Of a DNA stretch of 64,000 nt, positions 45,995 to 57,571 are shown one piece after another. Within the stretch, counting starts at the first letter, position 1. Each line of letters begins with the position of its first letter. The translations under genes and the position numbers were made by a program. Origin of the DNA: Antedon bifida (lineage: Eukaryota > Echinodermata > Crinoidea > Comatulida > Antedonidae); NCBI GenBank assembly GCA_963402885.1, contig OY727101.1:15972417-16036416 (forward strand), in the 5' to 3' direction. Under the pieces are notes generated by a model that did no database searches, was not told where the DNA came from, and saw only the letters and a program-made list of their open reading frames with translations.

Positions 45995-48900
45995 ATGTTA
46001 AGACCAACTTTTCGGCGCAGTGAAGAGGGTGCCTTAATTCTTGAAGATACATCTGCTGCTGTAGTATTTAACAGCTTGAGAAAACGACCAACTGGCAAGT
46101 GTCTAACTCCTGATGATGTACGCCAAGATGCCTTGAAGGAGGTGTGCAGGCTGGGTGGAAACACCAAAGATGAATGTGATGTGTTGGGCTGCTACAGGTT
46201 TCAGCATGGTAAATACAGTGGACAAACATTCAAGTGGATGGTCGAAAATGTACTGGAATATGCAGTATGTTTTGTAATTAAAATGGCTAATGAAATTCCA
46301 AGTACAAGTTCACTTAATATCAACAAATTCAACTTTAAGAGGTACTTGGAGTCTTTCCCAGAAGGCAAAGAAGCCATAGCAATGAAAGAAATAAAACGCC
46401 TCAGGAAATGCCCAACTAGACAGACATCGTACATACCTGTTGGTATTGAGCTACAAAAGGTTAAGGATGTCACAGATGAAACACTTTCTGGTACTGATGT
46501 CTTTGATGCTTCTTTGCAGCCATCAACCTCATATGCACCAGGTAAGACTTATTTCATATTTTGTGTTTTTTGTGCATTTTTTAAATTAATAATTCGAGGT
46601 TTTGCATTTTTAGTAGGTTTGCTGGGTTTAGGTTTTTTTTATGCATTCATTTATACTCAATCATAAAATCGTGTTGTTTAAATATATTGCTTTCTAGCAT
46701 ACTGTAGATAGCGAATGAAAGTAGTTTACTGCTAAATATTCTTTAATTTTCCGTCTTGCAGCTCAACCAAATACATCTTATGAATCTGTTAGTACTATGC
46801 CATCCACTACAGAAACTATCAAACATAGTGAAGGTAGTTTATTTCATGTAATTTTAATTATTTTGTTTGATGTTTAAAACTAGAAAATGAAAATTACATA
46901 ATGTAGTTTAATTAATTATACAATTTTGTCTTGGTTTTTCTTGCAGATTGTCTCATACCAGATAAATGGAAGAAGAACTTGCCCGAGATTGATCAACAGT
47001 GGATTTCAAAAACCTTATTCAAGAAATCGAAGAAAGGGACCGCAGAGTTGGATTCAACTAAACTCAAACAACTTTGGTATTATCCACCTCAACCGGATCC
47101 GCTCAACAAAAACATACCCATGGCCAACAGTTACTTCGGTCATCGTCTTCTTCTTTGGTTGCCCCGCAAGACTTGGCAGGTCAAGCTGGTCTGCCCTCGG
47201 CCAGAATGCAAGAGCTATCCACTAACATCAGGCGGCCTCCATGGAATCGTTCGTCCAGTCCTGGATTTAGACTGCCACTACTTTCTTGCAACAGAACAAC
47301 TGAGGTGCTCTAACTGCCAACAAAGACAAATTGGCTGGAGTGAAAACATTTTAAAGCAACTTGATTTAGCGCATCGCCTTCAGTTTCCTGTTGTACTTTC
47401 GTATCACTTGGCCTGCGACAACCGGGTCCTGCAGCTTCTAAAGTACCGTGGTCTCGGGAACAGTCCATCACAGCTTCGCCAACAAGTCTTAGAACAACAC
47501 ACAAGGCGGTGGAATGAGAGAGTGGCTCTCTACTTAGAAAATTGCAAGAAGTTCTGTGGTTCTCATGATGATTATGTCATTGCTGCTTCTAAATTTGATG
47601 AGGTGTCTAAAATGATTCCTGTTCCCACTGTCCAATGGTTCCTCACCATCTACTGCAACGAAGTAATGGGAAGAATCGACGAACTCAAGGCTTCTATCAC
47701 ATCGACGTTCGGAAGAGTGTTGAAGATTGACTCGACCAAAAGGGTAAGTAATTTCTGCAATTTGCTTTTAATTATTTAAATTTTTTTTTGCAGATTGTCG
47801 GGAAGCTTTCTTCCTAATAATTATTATATTTTTTTTGCAGATTGTAAGGAAGCTAGCCGGTCGTGCATGTGGAACAGGAGCATGGGCAACAAACGTTGGA
47901 AATGAGCACGGCCAGGTGCTCATTACAGTCCTGACTGCTGCAGAAGGATGTGGCCTAAACAACATGACAAACGGTATCATTAACCGATATGCTTCGGCAG
48001 GCGTACCTCCTCCCGATATTCTCTACGTCGATCGTGACTGCTGCGGTCATTCAAGCATAAGGAAGATGTTCAGCGCCTGGCCTGACATGCAAATTCGCCT
48101 GGACATCTGGCACTTCATGAGGAGAATTGCTGCAGCTTGTTCAACAGAATCACATCAGTTGTATCCGATCTTTCTCAAACGTCTTTCCGCTTGCATTTTT
48201 GAGTGGAGCGCTGACGATGTTGAACGTCTGAAGCTCGCCAAGCGTGAACAGCTCATTGCAAGCAAGAAGCATTCCAACCCAACAGACGACATCATATTGA
48301 AAAACATCAGCAAGAAGGAGTATGCTTTACATTGTCGCAGGACAACACGAGGGACCCGCGAGACTGCCGACCTAATCCGAGAGCTCCTGACTTCCCTCGA
48401 TGGTGAAGAAGGCCGTGACACAATGGGCGTCCCACTCTTAGACTCCGAACAGACCTGGGATATCTGGAGCTCACAAGAGCGACACATCGCCTGCATCCAG
48501 GATCCAGAAGGCATCCCGCTCTACACAAAAACCAGCGAGATGCTTAAGGGTGGAGTTACCTTGCCAGTTTATCGTTGCGCAAGAGGCTCCACTTCTTTGG
48601 AATCGTTTCACCTTCACCTTAACAGGTTTATTCCAGGTACAGTATTACTTTTTATTTGGTATCTACCAAATCTTCAAACCTATCTACTGATTTTTGTATA
48701 ATTTCATAATTATGGATGTTTTATTTTTTTCTCAGGTGAGCGTGCTAGCGACTTACATTTCCAAGCTTACCTGATGGAAGGACTTGTTCGATGGAATGCA
48801 AACCGTGCACTAGCTGCTACCCAGTCTGGAGCACCCATCTCCAGTACATATAGTGGACTGCATCAGCATGCTCTCAACATACTGGCAGAGCAAGTGATTG

Positions 48901-50556
48901 GCAAAAAAGTGTACAAAAGTTTTATCATTCCAAACAAGTACACTGGAGAACTCATCGGAGTGGAGTACCTGTATAGCCAGTCGAACAAAGTACTCGAAAC
49001 TCAATTTCCTGTCAAAACAGATACCATTAATGATGAAGACTTTGATGAAGAAATTTACACTTTTGATGTTGATGAAGGTTATGATGACAAGACTCAACCT
49101 GACTACAAACCACCTAAGCGTTGTTTTAAACCTCGAAATGCTAAAGAAATCTCACCACCCCAGCTGGAGCCCTTGCCTTTATGTGACGGTAATGATGATG
49201 ATGGTGAAGGAAAAGCAGCCCTTATTGACACAGTGAGTTAAATTTGTATTATTAGCTTCTACCTCACAAATTTTGTTTCTGTTTTGAAATACAATGCACG
49301 AGTCTAATAATTTATTTTGTTTTCATATTTTACAATTTAGGAACTTGAGGATTCCACTGGACCGGACAACATTCCAGGCTACGCCAAAGTTGAAGCCCTG
49401 GCAGACTACCTTATGCAGTTTAAGGAAGACAGTGGAGTGATAAGTCAAAGTCATGCTGAACATGTCGCAAAGTTGTGGAACAACCTGGATGCTTATGACA
49501 AAACCATTAAGCGCAAAGCACGGCATCAAGATTACTTGACGAAAGGCAGGTTCAAGAAAAGTAAAACTACTTCCGTAATACCTGGTGTTGAAAGCACTCG
49601 ACGGTAAGGCAGTTTCCAGCGTTTTTCACTTTGTTGCATGATGAGTCTTAAATCTAACTCGTTTCTTTGTTGTTTTTTTTTAAAAAGATGCTTCTTAGGT
49701 CAGAACACCGGACCAGCTCAGTGGCCGGACTGCAATCGATATATGGAGTGCATTATTACCAAACTGTGTGAAGCGTATCCATCTACCGTATCTATCGAAG
49801 GTAAACGTTTCCAGCGCTGGCCGCTCATTACCAAAGGCTACAAGAACATTCGTCGGAAAGTGCTATCGAATGGACACCTGATGTTGTTTGCTAAGCTTCA
49901 GTTGATGGAGATAAATCGTACGACACTCATCCAGTGGTGAGTTTTAACTTGTTATTACTGTTATTTTACACTACAGTAAATACATTCAAGTTTTTAAATA
50001 CTGTGTTTGATTTATTTACAACAGGTACAACAGAACATCAAAGAAGCAAGAGCGGCAAGTGTTGGAATCTGGCATCTCAGCAACAGTACCCAAACTTGTC
50101 TCTGATAAAACCCTACTTGAACCTTTAACCAAGCCAGCGGTGCTAAACGTTCATACAAGCGCTCCATCTTTCACATTTGTCCTACCAAAAAACACTTCCG
50201 GCCTAGCCTATTTAGGAAACAGACAGTCGATCCCAGTTCCAGGCGAGATAGCAAAACCACCACCATCAGTCCCTGAGGCTAGCAGTACTCGTATTCCTAG
50301 AACTACCCTCTTGTACAGAAAACGAGTGGCTAGAGACATATCGGAAGGGAAACCGATCAAAATATACAAACCAAGAACGTCTGCGATTGTGTGCTCAAAG
50401 TGTAAGCAACCAAGGTTAAATAAGAACCACACTCAGTACTATGGAAATTGGTATTGTGCTGCAACATCTGATGTGACTTTTGAAGAATGGAAATCGACTA
50501 TGGTTGCCATCCGTCGCCTTCGTCAAGAGCGGAAAAAAAAGCAGCAACAAGAATGA
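45995..50556 (+). CDS. Intact transposase-type protein (DUF6729-like with RNase-H D-D-E core), ~1,250 residues, eight coding exons
   Basis: Coding exons 45995-46541, 46762-46833, 46947-47743, 47841-48636, 48736-49232, 49341-49603, 49688-49936 and 50025-50556 join in phase with no stop. The N-terminal part has HGKYSGQTFKWMVENVLEY, as in large multicopy proteins of fish and invertebrates. Next comes a zinc-ribbon-like C-x4-C ... C-x2-C (C289, C294, C327, C330), which I recall as the DUF6729 region. The core shows D468 (KIDSTKR), D536/D538 (YVDRDCCG), D560-x2-H563 (DIWHF) and E726 (STSLESFHLHLNRF), the order of a D-D-E transposase of RNase-H fold. A C-terminal CSKC ... CAA motif may bind zinc, with a basic QERKKKQQQE end. 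The ATG at 45995 is the first in the exon; an earlier 41-nt exon is non-coding. It may be an active autonomous element or a domesticated gene. Confidence 0.82.
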
Positions 50557-51235
50557 TTCCAAATGATTTTTGTAGCCATGGATAGACTTTTTATACTCTT
50601 TCATATATCTTCAATTTTTTTTTAATAATAATTAAAAAAAAAAAAGTTTTTAATGCTGCCAAATCCAAAGAGCAATGATTAATGTTGTAAATTATTTTGT
50701 AATTTTTATAAATTATATTCAGTTTTAATTATTACATTATAATTTACATTATATCATTCATTGCACTTTGTATTTGAAGGTCCCAAGCCCTTACAAAAAA
50801 AGCAGAGGGGAAACTTTTTGCAGTTGAGTGTACATTAAATGGTGACTTCTATATTCTTGTCAAGAGTATTTCCTTAGCAGTGTAAATTCTCAAATATTTT
50901 ATATTTATTTCAAGAGCAATTCCACTACAATTCATTTTAATGTGAATCAAATAATTCCTTCCACCAATTCTAATAATATATTGTGATAATAACTCATACT
51001 ATAGAGGTTATCATCCAGTAACCTTTAGTTACTCCTCTGACAGTTACACATATCATATGGTACCATGTGGCCTAGAAAAAAAGCCCCAGACAAAGTTAAC
51101 GGTAATTTTGTCTCAATTTTTGAAAAAGGCTAACTTAATATCAAACTACTTGGAATATTGTTGGCCAATTAGAAGTCAGGGTGGGTTTTTTAACTAGTTA
51201 ATTAATAACTAATACAGCACACATATTGTAGTCGA
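50557..51235. other. 3' UTR and right end of the transposon-like insert
   Basis: AT-rich sequence with a long A run at 50631-50646. The segment 51040-51235 contains GGCCAATTAG and the right inverted end TACAGCACACATATTGTAG. No further frame was seen. Confidence 0.45.
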
Positions 51236-51597
51236 ATTTACCGTTTTTTAAAAAACAAAATTCATGTACTATAGTACAAGGATTTTGTTTCGAAAATTGG
51301 ATAAAACAATGTCGACTTTCTCAACTTTTAACATAAAATTAAAGTCTTATTATTCTATTATTTAATATCATTTAATACATCGATCATGTGATAAACCCCT
51401 AAAATTGACAGTTTTTAGTATGCCGGTATTCAAAACAACCTCCTAGATTCTTGGGCCCCATTGGCCAATTGTCCCGTTTCCTCATTATCTAATGACCCAG
51501 TCCAATTCAGTTTTAATGACCCCACATGGCTCTGTCCATTTCTTGTCCATTTCTTTTTGCGTTCTTTACCTTTCCGAATGAGAAGATTGAGCTGTAC
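51236..51597. other. Degenerate satellite arm and a unique ~200-bp insert
   Basis: 51236-51300 matches the right arm of a monomer (GTCGAATTTACCGTTTTTT ... GTACTATAGTACAAGGATT). From about 51400 to 51597 an unrelated sequence (CCATTGGCCAATTGTCCCG, ATGACCCAGTCC) interrupts before the array resumes at 51598. Confidence 0.55.
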
Positions 51598-54500
51598 CCT
51601 TAGTACAGGAAAATTTTCGAAAAACGGCAAATTTTCGACCCTTTTTTTTGTTGAAATAAATGGTTACTATAGCATAATAAACATGCGCAGAGTCGAATAA
51701 TGCGTTCTGCGCATGTTAACTGTGCTATAGTAACCAGTTTTATCGAAAAATAAAAAGGTCGAAAATTGACCATTTTTTGAAAAAATCCCTGTACTGTAGC
51801 ACAGGGAAATTTTCGAAAAATGGCCAATTTTCGATCTTTTTATTTTTTGAAATAAACGGTTACTATAGCATAATAAACATGCGCAGAGTCGAATAATGCG
51901 TTCTGCGCATGTCAATTGTGCTATAGTAACCAGTTTTATCGAAAAATAAAACGGTCGAAAATTGACTATTTTTTGAAAAAATCCCTGTACTATAGTACAA
52001 GAAAATTTTCGAAAAATGGCCAAATTTCGACCCTTTTATTTTTGACATAAATGGTTACTATAGCATAATAAACATTCGCAGAGTCGAATAATGCGTTCTG
52101 CGCATGTCAACTCTGCTATAGTAACCAGTTTTATCGAAAAATAAAATGTCGAAAATTGACCATTTTTTGAAAAAATGCCTGTACTATAGTACAGGGAAAT
52201 TTTCGAAAAACGGCCAATTTTCGACCCTTTTATTTTTTGACATAAATGGTTACTATAGCATAATAAACATGAACAGAGTCGAATAATGGGTTCTGCGCAT
52301 GTCAATTGTGCTATAGTAACCAGTTTTATCGAAAAATAAAACGGTCGAAAATTGACCATTTTTTGAAAAAAATCCCTGTACTATAGTACAGGGAAATTTT
52401 CGAAAATGACCAATTTTCGACCCTTTTATTTTTGACATAAATGGTTACTATAGCATAATAAACATGCGCAGAGTCGAATAATGGGTTCTGCGCATGTCAA
52501 TTGTGCTATAGTAACCAGTTTTATCGAAAAATAAAAAGGTCGAAAATTGACCATTTTTTGAAAAAATCCCTGTACTATAGTACAGGGAAATTTTCAAAAA
52601 ACGGCCAATTTTCGACCCTTTTTTTTGTTGAAATAAATGGTTACTATAGCATAATAAACATGCGCAGAGTCGAATAATGCGTTCTGCACATGTTAACTGT
52701 GCTATAGTAACCAGTTTTATCGAAAAATAAAAAGGTCGAAAATTGACCATTTTTTGAAAAAATCCCTGTACTATAGTACAGGGAAATTTTCAAAAAACGG
52801 CCAATTTTCGACCCTTTTTTTTGTTGAAATAAATGGTTACTATAGCATAATAAACATGCGCAGAGTCGAATAATGCGTTCTGCGCATGTTAACTGTGCTA
52901 TAGTAACCAGTTTTATCGAAAAATAAAAAGGTCGAAAATTGACCATTTTTTGAAAAAATCACTGTACTATAGCACAGGGAAATTTTCAAAAAATGGCCAA
53001 TTTTCGATCTTTTTATTTTTTGAAATAAACGGTTACTATAGCATAATAAACATGCGCAGAGTCGAATAATGCGTTCTGCGCATGTCAATTGTGCTATAGT
53101 AACCAGTTTTATCGAAAAATAAAACGGTCGAAAATTGACCATTTTTTGAAAAATCCCTGTACTATAGTACAGGAAAATTTTCGAAAAATGGCCAAATTTC
53201 GACCCTTTTATTTTTGACATAAATGGTTACTATAGCATAATAAACATGCGCAGAGTCAAATAATGCGTTCTGCGCATGTCAACTGTGCTATAGTAACCAG
53301 TTTTATCGAAAAATAAAAAGGTCGAAAATTGACCATTTATTGAAAAAATCCCTGTACTATAGTACAGGGAAATTTTCGAAAAATGGCCAAATTTCGGCCC
53401 TTTTATTTTTTGACATAAATGGTTACTATAGCATAATAAACATGCGCAGAGTCGAATAATGCGTTCTGCGCATGTTAACTGTGCTATAGTAACCAGTTTT
53501 ATCGAAAAATAAAAAGGTCGAAAATTGACCATTTTTTGAAAAAATCCCTGTACTATAGTACAGGGAAATTTTCGAAAAATGGCCAAATTTCGGCCCTTTT
53601 ATTTTTTGACATAAATGGTTACTATAGCATAATAAACATGCGCAGAGTCGAATAATGGGTTCTGCGCATGTCAATTGTGCTATAGTAACCAGTTTTATCG
53701 AAAAATAAAAAGGTCGAAAATTGACCATTTTTTGAAAAAATCCCTGTACTATAGTACAGGGAAATTTTCGAAAAACGGCCAAATTTCGGCCCTTTTATTT
53801 TTTGACATAAATGGTTACTCTAGCATAATAAACATGCGCAGAGTCGAATAATGCGTTCTGCACATGTCAACTGTGCTATAGTAACCAGTTTTATCGAAAA
53901 ATAAAAAGGTCGAAAATTGACCATTTTTTGAAAAAATCCCTGTACTATAGTACAGGAAAATTTTCGAAAAATGGCCAAATTTCGACCCTTTTATTTTTGA
54001 CATAAATGGTTACTATATCATAATAAACATGCGCAGAGTCGAATAATGCGTTCTGCGCATGTCAACTGTGCTATAGTAACCAGTTTTATCGAAAAATAAA
54101 ACGGTCGAAAATTGACCATTTTTTGAAAAAATCCCTGTACTATAGTACAGGGAAATTTTCGAAAAATGGCCAAATTTCGGCCCTTTTATTTTTTGACATA
54201 AATGGTTACTATAGCATAATAAACATGCGCAGAGTCGAATAATGCGTTCTGCGCATGTCAACTGTGCTATAGTAACCAGTTTTATCGAAAAATAAAAAGG
54301 TCGAAAATTGACCATTTTTTGAAAAAATCCCTGTACTATAGTACAGGGAAATTTTCAAAAAACGGCCAATTTTCGACCCTTTTTTTTGTTGAAATAAATG
54401 GTTACTATAGCATAATAAACATGCGCAGAGTCGAATAATGCGTTCTGCGCATGTTAACTGTGCTATAGTAACCAGTTTTATCGAAAAATAAAAAGGTCGA

Positions 54501-56140
54501 AAATTGACCATTTTTTGAAAAAATCACTGTACTATAGCACAGGGAAATTTTCGAAAAATGGCCAATTTTCGATCTTTTTATTTTTTGAAATAAACGGTTA
54601 CTATAGCATAATAAACATGCGCAGAGTCGAATAATGCGTTCTGCGCATGTCAATTGTGCTATAGTAACCAGTTTTATCGAAAAATAAAACGGTCGAAAAT
54701 TGACCATTTTTTGAAAAATCCCTGTACTATAGTACAGGAAAATTTTCGAAAAATGGCCAAATTTCGACCCTTTTATTTTTGACATAAATGGTTACTATAG
54801 CATAATAAACATGCGCAGAGTCAAATAATGCGTTCTGCGCATGTCAACTGTGCTATAGTAACCAGTTTTATCGAAAAATAAAAAGGTCGAAAATTTACCA
54901 TTTTTTGAAAAAATCCCTGTACTATAGTACAGGGAAATTTTCGAAAAATGGCCAAATTTCGGCCCTTTTATTTTTTGACATAAATGGTTACTATAGCATA
55001 ATAAACATGCGCAGAGTCGAATAATGCGTTCTGCGCATGTCAACTGTGCTATAGTAACCAGTTTTATCGAAAAATAAAAAGGTCAAAAATTGACCATTTT
55101 TTGAAAAAATCCCTGTACTATAGTACAGGGAAATTTTCGAAAAATGGCCAAATTTCGGCCCTTTTATTTTTTGACATAAATGGTTACTATAGCATAATAA
55201 ACATGCGCAGAGTCGAATAATGCGTTCTGCGCATGTTAACTGTGCTATAGTAACCAGTTTTATCGAAAAATAAAAAGGTCGAAAATTGACCATTTTTTGA
55301 AAAAATCCCTGTACTATAGCACAGGGAAATTTTCGAAAATGGCCAATTTTCGACCCTTTTATGTTTGACATAAATGGTTACTATAGCATAATAAACATGC
55401 GCAGAGTCGAATAATGGGTTCTGCGCATGTCAATTGTGCTATAGTAACCAGTTTTATCGAAAAATAAAACGGTCGAAAATTGACCATTTTTTTTCGAAAA
55501 ACGGCCAAATTTCGGCCCTTTTATTTTTTGACATAAATGGTTACTCTAGCATAATAAACATGCGCAGAGTCGAATAATGCGTTCTGCGCATGTCAACTGT
55601 GCTATAGTAACCAGTTTTATCGAAAAATAAAAAGGTCGAAAATTGACCATTTTTTGAAAAAATCCCTGTACTATAGTACAGGAAAATTTTCGAAAAACGG
55701 CCAATTTTCGACCTTTTTATTTTTTGACATAAATGGTTACTATATCATAATAAACATGCGCATAGTCGAATAATGCGTTCTGCGCATGTCAACTGTGCTA
55801 TAGTAACCAGTTTTATCGAAAAATAAAAAGGTCGAAAATTGACCATTTTTTGAAAAAATCCCTGTACTATACTACAGGGAAATTTTCGAAAAACGGCCAA
55901 TTTTCGACCCTTTTATTTTTTGACATAAATGGTTACTATAGCATAATAAACATGCACAGAGTCGAATAATGCGTTCTGCGTATGTCAACTGTGCTATAGT
56001 AACCAGTTTTATCGAAAAATAAAAAGGTCGTAAATTGACCATTTTTGGAAAAAATTCCTGTACTATAGTACATAAACATGCGCAGAGTCGAATAATGGGT
56101 TCTGCGCATGTCAATTGTGCAATAGTAACCACTTGTGATA
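51598..56140. repeat. Right satellite array: about 24 ~196-bp palindromic monomers (type A)
   Basis: The same monomer as in the left array, repeated head to tail with 194-198-bp spacing and few differences. Sets of variants recur in the same order: the TTTTTTTGTTGAAATAAATGG form at 52793 and 54358, and the AATCACTGTACTATAGCACA form at 52966 and 54531, both 1,565 bp apart. That is a higher-order repeat of eight monomers. The last units (from 56070) are truncated. All ~100-residue minus-strand frames here are artefacts of repetition. Confidence 0.95.
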
Positions 56141-56189
56141 TAAATGGTTACTATAGCATAATAAACATGCGCAGAGTCGAATAATGGGT

Positions 56190-57065
56190 TCTGTGCATGT
56201 CTATATATATATAGTACATATATTGCGTTATTATTATCCTATACACGTATAGTAACCATTTATGGCAAAAAATAAAAAGGTCGAAATTTGAAAAATAGGC
56301 AAATATCGACCTTTTTATTTTTTTACTATATATAAGATAATTATAACGCAATATATGCACATATATAGCAATATTATTGCATAATAATAGTTTTTTAAAA
56401 AGTGCGTATTTTGGCAATTTTTGGAAAAAATCTCTGTACTATATAGTATAGGGATTTTTCGAAAAATAGGCAAATTTTGACCTTTTTATTTTTTTGACAT
56501 AAATGGTTACTATACATCTATAAGAATAATTATAATGCAATATATGCACATATATAGCAATAGTATTTTGCGTATTTTGGTAATTTTTTTGAAAAATAGG
56601 CAAATTTCGACCTTTTTATTTTTGACATAAATGGTTTCTATACGTCTATAAGATGATTATTCCATGATAATAGTTTAAAAAAAAAAAAAAATTCGAACAA
56701 GGCTTAGGCCTATACATGGCTGCAGTTGCGTGCTCAAGTTTGTGTTTACCGACCGACAGATCGACCAACCGACCGACATAGTGAGCTGTAGAATAGTTAA
56801 TAAGTTACTATAAGATGATGAAAAAAGCAATATTATTGCATAATAATAGTATTTTAAAAAGTGCGTATTTTGGCCATTTTTTGAAAAAATGACCAAATTT
56901 CGACCTTTTTATTTTTTATAAATGGTTACTATGCGTCTATAAGATAATTATAACGCAATATATGCACATATATAGCAATAGTATTGCATAATAATAGTAT
57001 TTTAAAAAGTGCGTATTTTGGCCATTTAAAAAAAAAATCATGTGCTATAGTACAGGGATTTAAAA
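56190..57065. repeat. Right edge of the satellite block: diverged palindromic variant (type B)
   Basis: Several units carry TATATTGCGTTATTATTATC, ACGCAATATATGCACATATA, GCAATAGTATTGCATAATAA and AAAAAGTGCGTATTTTGG. They match the interior of the left-edge variant in inverted order, and the outermost end reads ATGTGCTATAGTACAGGGAT. A unique CCGACCGACAGATCGACC patch at about 56747-56790 interrupts them. Confidence 0.75.
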
Positions 57066-57378
57066 AAAAAAGAAGAAAGTTTAAAAGAACCTGAATCTTT
57101 TATCGAAGATGTCAGCTTGTATAAAATATGTTGTTGCCATTAATTATGGTAGAACAGGCAGCAAATATACATTAAATACGATGTTCGGGTCATACATGGG
57201 ACGCTATTGGCGTCATAATTATACTACTTAGGTGCCTTGTCATACCAAATGAGAAACAGAATTAATTCAAACACGTATTGATTTTTCAAAACTGTAATAA
57301 TTAATTTAATTTTCATCTATCAAACAATAAATACAATAAATTAAACAATGAGCATAAGATAAATAGCACTAGGGCTCA

Positions 57379-57571
57379 GGCCAAAATGATTCTACTGCAG
57401 TTACTGCAGTAAGTGCATTTTTTACAGCAGTATAAACGTATGATTATAGTTTGTTTCACTGCAAAAACGGTGTACGATTACTCCAAAAAAATCTTGCTAA
57501 ATAATTGCATAAACGGTTTAAAGAGTAAAAAAACATAGTTACTGCAGTAACTGCAGGAGAATAATTTTGCC
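57379..57571. mobile_element. MITE with ~35-bp TIR containing ACTGCAGTTACTGCAGTAA
   Basis: The left end GGCCAAAATGATTCTACTGCAG continues TTACTGCAGTAA; the right end mirrors it as AGTTACTGCAGTAACTGCAG then GAGAATAATTTTGCC. The TIR core is itself palindromic. Fragments occur at about 35002 and, diverged, at 58125-58275. Confidence 0.8.

Larger units (their letters stand above)
44361..51235 (+). mobile_element. DNA-transposon-like insert between the satellite arrays
   Basis: About 6.9 kb of non-satellite DNA. Short imperfect inverted ends are visible: CTACAAATA...ATGTGTGCTGTA at 44363-44387 and TACAGCACACATATTGTAG at 51213-51231. It contains a CCAAT/CRE promoter-like region, an eight-coding-exon transposase-type gene and a 3' UTR. 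The left flank ends with a complete satellite monomer and the right flank resumes within a monomer arm. I could not see a target-site duplication. Family is uncertain. Confidence 0.6.

Noticed and set aside
51600-56132. Many ~100-126-residue minus-strand open frames with near-identical sequences across the arrays
   Set aside because: They recur at the 196-bp period, which is not a multiple of three, and read through a palindromic satellite. They are by-products of the repeat with no start context or domain.
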